This document shows positions 5,969-7,563 of a stretch of DNA of 7,563 nt, in pieces. Position numbers and translations under genes: made by a program. The notes under the pieces are model-generated. The model did no database searches, had not been told where the DNA came from, and saw only the letters and a list, made by a program, of their open reading frames with translations. The DNA comes from Bacteroidales bacterium (lineage in GTDB: Bacteria; Bacteroidota; Bacteroidia; Bacteroidales; UBA932): positions 1 to 7,563 of the forward strand of contig JAEDMF010000081.1 in assembly GCA_016303175.1 (NCBI GenBank), given 5' to 3'. Within the stretch, counting starts at the first letter, position 1. The number at the start of each line of letters is the position of its first letter.

Positions 5969-7276
5969 ATGAGTCTTTTAGCTATTGTAGGACGCCCCAA
6001 CGTGGGCAAATCGACCCTGTTCAACCGTATGGTAGGCATGCGCCAGGCCATCGTGGACCAGACCGCAGGAGTCACCCGGGACCGCCACTACGGACGTTGC
6101 GAGTGGTGTGGCCACGAATTTTCCGTGGTTGACACCGGAGGATGGAGCAGCGGTACGGACGATGCGTTTGAGGAAGAGATACGCAAGCAAGTGGCCATCG
6201 CCATCGACGAGGCGGACGCCGTGCTCTTTATGGTGGAGGCCGGCACAGGCATCACCGACTTTGACGCGGAAGTGGCTGACCTGCTCAGGCGCAGCGGCAA
6301 GAACGTCATCGTTGCGGCAAACAAAGTGGACAACGGAGACAAGGCTCTGGACGCATACGAATTCTATTCTCTCGGCCTGGGTGAAGTGTTCTTCATTTCA
6401 TCGGCAAACGGCAGCGGCACCGGTGATTTGCTAGATGCCATCGTAAAGATTCTGCCCGAAGAAGAGGTCGAAGAGGACGCGCATCCCGAACTTCCCCACA
6501 TAGCCATCGTGGGCAAGCCCAACGTGGGCAAGTCTTCCATGACCAATGCCCTGCTGGGCCAAGAAAGGAACATTGTAACCGACGTAGCAGGCACCACCCG
6601 CGACTCCATCGCCACCTACTACAACCGCTTCGGCCACGAGTTCATGCTGGTGGACACGGCGGGAATGCGCAAGAGAACCAAGGTTCACGAAGATTTGGAG
6701 TTCTACAGCGTGATGCGAGCCATCCGCAGCATAGAACACGCTGACGTGTGCATACTGATGATTGACGCAGCCACCGGCATAGAAGCGCAGGACATGAGCA
6801 TCTTCAACCTCATACAACGCAACCGCAAAGGCTGTGTACTGGTGGTGAACAAGTGGGACACCGTCGTCAAGGACAACAATACGATGAACCGCTACATCGA
6901 GGCCCTGCGCAGCAGGCTGGCTCCCCACAATGACGTACCAATCATCTTCACCTCGGTGCTCAAGAAACAAAGGATACTGGACGTGCTTGACGCCACGGCC
7001 AAGGTCTATGAAAACTACTCCCGCAAAATTCCTACAAGCCAGCTCAACGAGGAAATCCTGCCCGAGATAGAAAACTATCCGCCGCCGGCGTGGAAAGGCA
7101 AATACATCAAAATAAAGTATGTCACCCAACTGCCTACCCGCTTCCCGGCAATAGCCTTCTTCTGCAATCTGCCGCAGTACATCCGCGAGCCTTACAGACG
7201 TTTCCTCGAGAACAAGCTGAGGGAGAAATTCGATTTCACCGGCTGTCCCCTGCAGATTTTCTTCAGACAGAAATAA
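5969..7276 (+). CDS. der: Ribosome biogenesis GTPase Der (EngA)
   Basis: A 435-residue protein with two tandem GTPase domains and a C-terminal KH-like domain, required for 50S subunit assembly. Domain 1: GRPNVGKS (8-15), DTGG (55-58), NKVD (118-121) and SSANGSG (144-150). An acidic linker (EEEVEEDAHPE, about 164-174) leads to domain 2: GKPNVGKS (182-189), DTAG (229-232), NKWD (294-297) and a G5 region TSVLKKQR (328-335). The KH-like part runs from about 350 to the end, with YRRFLENKLREKFDFTG and a terminal FFRQK. Length is typical (about 435-490). The ATG at 5969 sits directly before the usual SLLAIVGRPNVGKS opening. It follows the small membrane-protein gene by 21 bases with no recognisable promoter between, so it probably belongs to the engB-prs transcription unit or to one starting in the prs downstream gap. 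Confidence 0.96.
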   Translation: MSLLAIVGRPNVGKSTLFNRMVGMRQAIVDQTAGVTRDRHYGRCEWCGHEFSVVDTGGWSSGTDDAFEEEIRKQVAIAIDEADAVLFMVEAGTGITDFDAEVADLLRRSGKNVIVAANKVDNGDKALDAYEFYSLGLGEVFFISSANGSGTGDLLDAIVKILPEEEVEEDAHPELPHIAIVGKPNVGKSSMTNALLGQERNIVTDVAGTTRDSIATYYNRFGHEFMLVDTAGMRKRTKVHEDLEFYSVMRAIRSIEHADVCILMIDAATGIEAQDMSIFNLIQRNRKGCVLVVNKWDTVVKDNNTMNRYIEALRSRLAPHNDVPIIFTSVLKKQRILDVLDATAKVYENYSRKIPTSQLNEEILPEIENYPPPAWKGKYIKIKYVTQLPTRFPAIAFFCNLPQYIREPYRRFLENKLREKFDFTGCPLQIFFRQK

Positions 7277-7296
7277 TTTCACGGGTTATTTTTTTT
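7271..7296 (+). terminator. Possible weak terminator after der
   Basis: AAATAA (7271-7276, including the der stop codon) can pair with TTATTT (7286-7291) around a nine-base loop, followed by five more T. The stem is all A/T, so it is weak. The run of T and the gene-end position are the main support. Confidence 0.3.
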
Positions 7297-7333
7297 CATA
7301 TTCCTTAGAAATCTTCAAAAAAACAAAAAAAGT

Positions 7334-7363
7334 TTGCACTTTTTAAAAAAGTCCGTATCTTTG
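7334..7363 (+). promoter_or_regulatory. Bacteroidetes-type promoter for tRNA-Pro
   Basis: TTG (7334-7336, within TTTG) is followed by 19 bases and then TATCTTTG (7356-7363), a full match to the phylum's -33/-7 consensus. It lies in an A/T-rich stretch, and its -7 box ends 33 bases before the tRNA. The spacer contains the near-perfect palindrome ACTTTTT-A-AAAAAGT (7338-7352). Confidence 0.75.
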
Positions 7364-7396
7364 CCGTCCCGATTGAACCAGAAATGGTGAGGGAAT

Positions 7397-7470
7397 CGAG
7401 AAGTGGCGCAGTTGGCTAGCGCACCACGTTAGGGACGTGGGGGTCGGGTGTTCGAGTCACCTCTTCTCGA
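7397..7470 (+). tRNA. tRNA-Pro, anticodon AGG
   Basis: A complete cloverleaf can be folded by hand. The acceptor stem is CGAGAAG (7397-7403) with CTTCTCG (7463-7469) and discriminator A at 7470. The D stem is GCGC/GCGC with loop AGTTGGCTA. The anticodon stem is CCACG/CGTGG with loop TTAGGGA, giving anticodon AGG at 7431-7433. The five-base variable region is GGGTC, and the T arm is GGGTG-TTCGAGT-CACCT with one G-T pair. C1-G72, A73, G35-G36 and G37 are the known identity and modification determinants of bacterial tRNA-Pro. CCA is not encoded; CAA follows. A34 is unusual: bacteria normally use GGG, TGG and CGG for proline. If A34 is deaminated to inosine it would read CCU, CCC and CCA; if not, mainly CCU. 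Structure is firm; decoding is inference. Confidence 0.93.
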
Positions 7471-7481
7471 CAAACTTTTGA

Positions 7482-7504
7482 AGCCGGCTTAAGGTCGGCT
7501 TTTT
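7482..7504 (+). terminator. Rho-independent terminator after the first tRNA-Pro
   Basis: AGCCGGC (7482-7488) pairs with GTCGGCT (7494-7500) in a seven-base-pair stem with one G-T pair and loop TTAAG, followed by TTTT. It starts 11 bases past the tRNA 3' end. The second tRNA begins only seven bases after the T-run. Confidence 0.8.
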
Positions 7505-7511
7505 AAGTAAA

Positions 7512-7563
7512 CGGGATTTGGCGCAGTTGGCTAGCGCGCTGCGTTCGGGACGCAGAGGTCGTG
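7512..7563 (+). tRNA. tRNA-Pro, anticodon CGG, cut by window edge
   Basis: The 5' 52 bases of a tRNA are present. Acceptor strand CGGGATT is followed by TG, D arm GCGC-AGTTGGCTA-GCGC, and anticodon stem CTGCG/CGCAG with loop TTCGGGA, giving anticodon CGG (7546-7548), which reads CCG. Variable region AGGTC and the first three bases of the T stem follow. The 19 bases TGGCGCAGTTGGCTAGCGC are identical to the preceding tRNA-Pro, so the two are related copies. C1 and the G35-G36-G37 loop fit proline. The 3' half is outside the window. Confidence 0.88.

Noticed and set aside
6431..7282. A 283-residue open frame on the minus strand opposite der
   Set aside because: It is antisense to a fully conserved GTPase. 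Its composition (many Val, Gly, His, Tyr) is what the complement of such a gene yields, and no start signal is seen.

Overview
The window looks like the chromosome of a member of the Bacteroidota, most likely order Bacteroidales. The evidence is three Bacteroidetes-type promoters (a TTG-like -33 element, 19-20 bases, then TAnnTTTG), the near absence of Shine-Dalgarno sequences, a eukaryote-like glycogen branching enzyme of the kind found in Bacteroides, and protein variants typical of that phylum. I cannot name the genus. Nothing suggests a mobile element, phage or CRISPR array.

Left half, minus strand (3899 down to 1): a compact unit xseA - xseB - glgB - glycogen debranching enzyme. xseA and xseB encode the two subunits of exodeoxyribonuclease VII. 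glgB encodes a GH13 branching enzyme. The last gene, which runs off the left edge, encodes the N-terminal third of a GDE_N-type amylo-alpha-1,6-glucosidase and does not appear as a closed frame inside the window. Junctions are extremely tight: a 17-base overlap, a 4-base ATGA overlap and a 1-base gap. A DNA nuclease and two glycogen enzymes are therefore probably made from one transcript.

Centre, bases 3900-3973: a short divergent intergenic region with two interleaved promoters, one firing left into xseA and one right into engB.

Right half, plus strand: engB (ribosome-assembly GTPase), prs (PRPP synthase), a 145-base gap holding a small tandem repeat, a small single-pass membrane protein with a cysteine-rich tail, and der (double GTPase for 50S assembly). 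This is mainly a housekeeping growth cluster. After der comes an AT-rich stretch with a strong promoter, a complete tRNA-Pro gene with the unusual anticodon AGG, a hairpin terminator, and a second tRNA-Pro gene (anticodon CGG) cut by the right edge.

I did not find a convincing new system. The points most worth a second look are the A34 (AGG) proline tRNA, the cysteine-rich small membrane protein, the coupling of exonuclease VII with glycogen metabolism, and the shortened coiled-coil arm of XseA.
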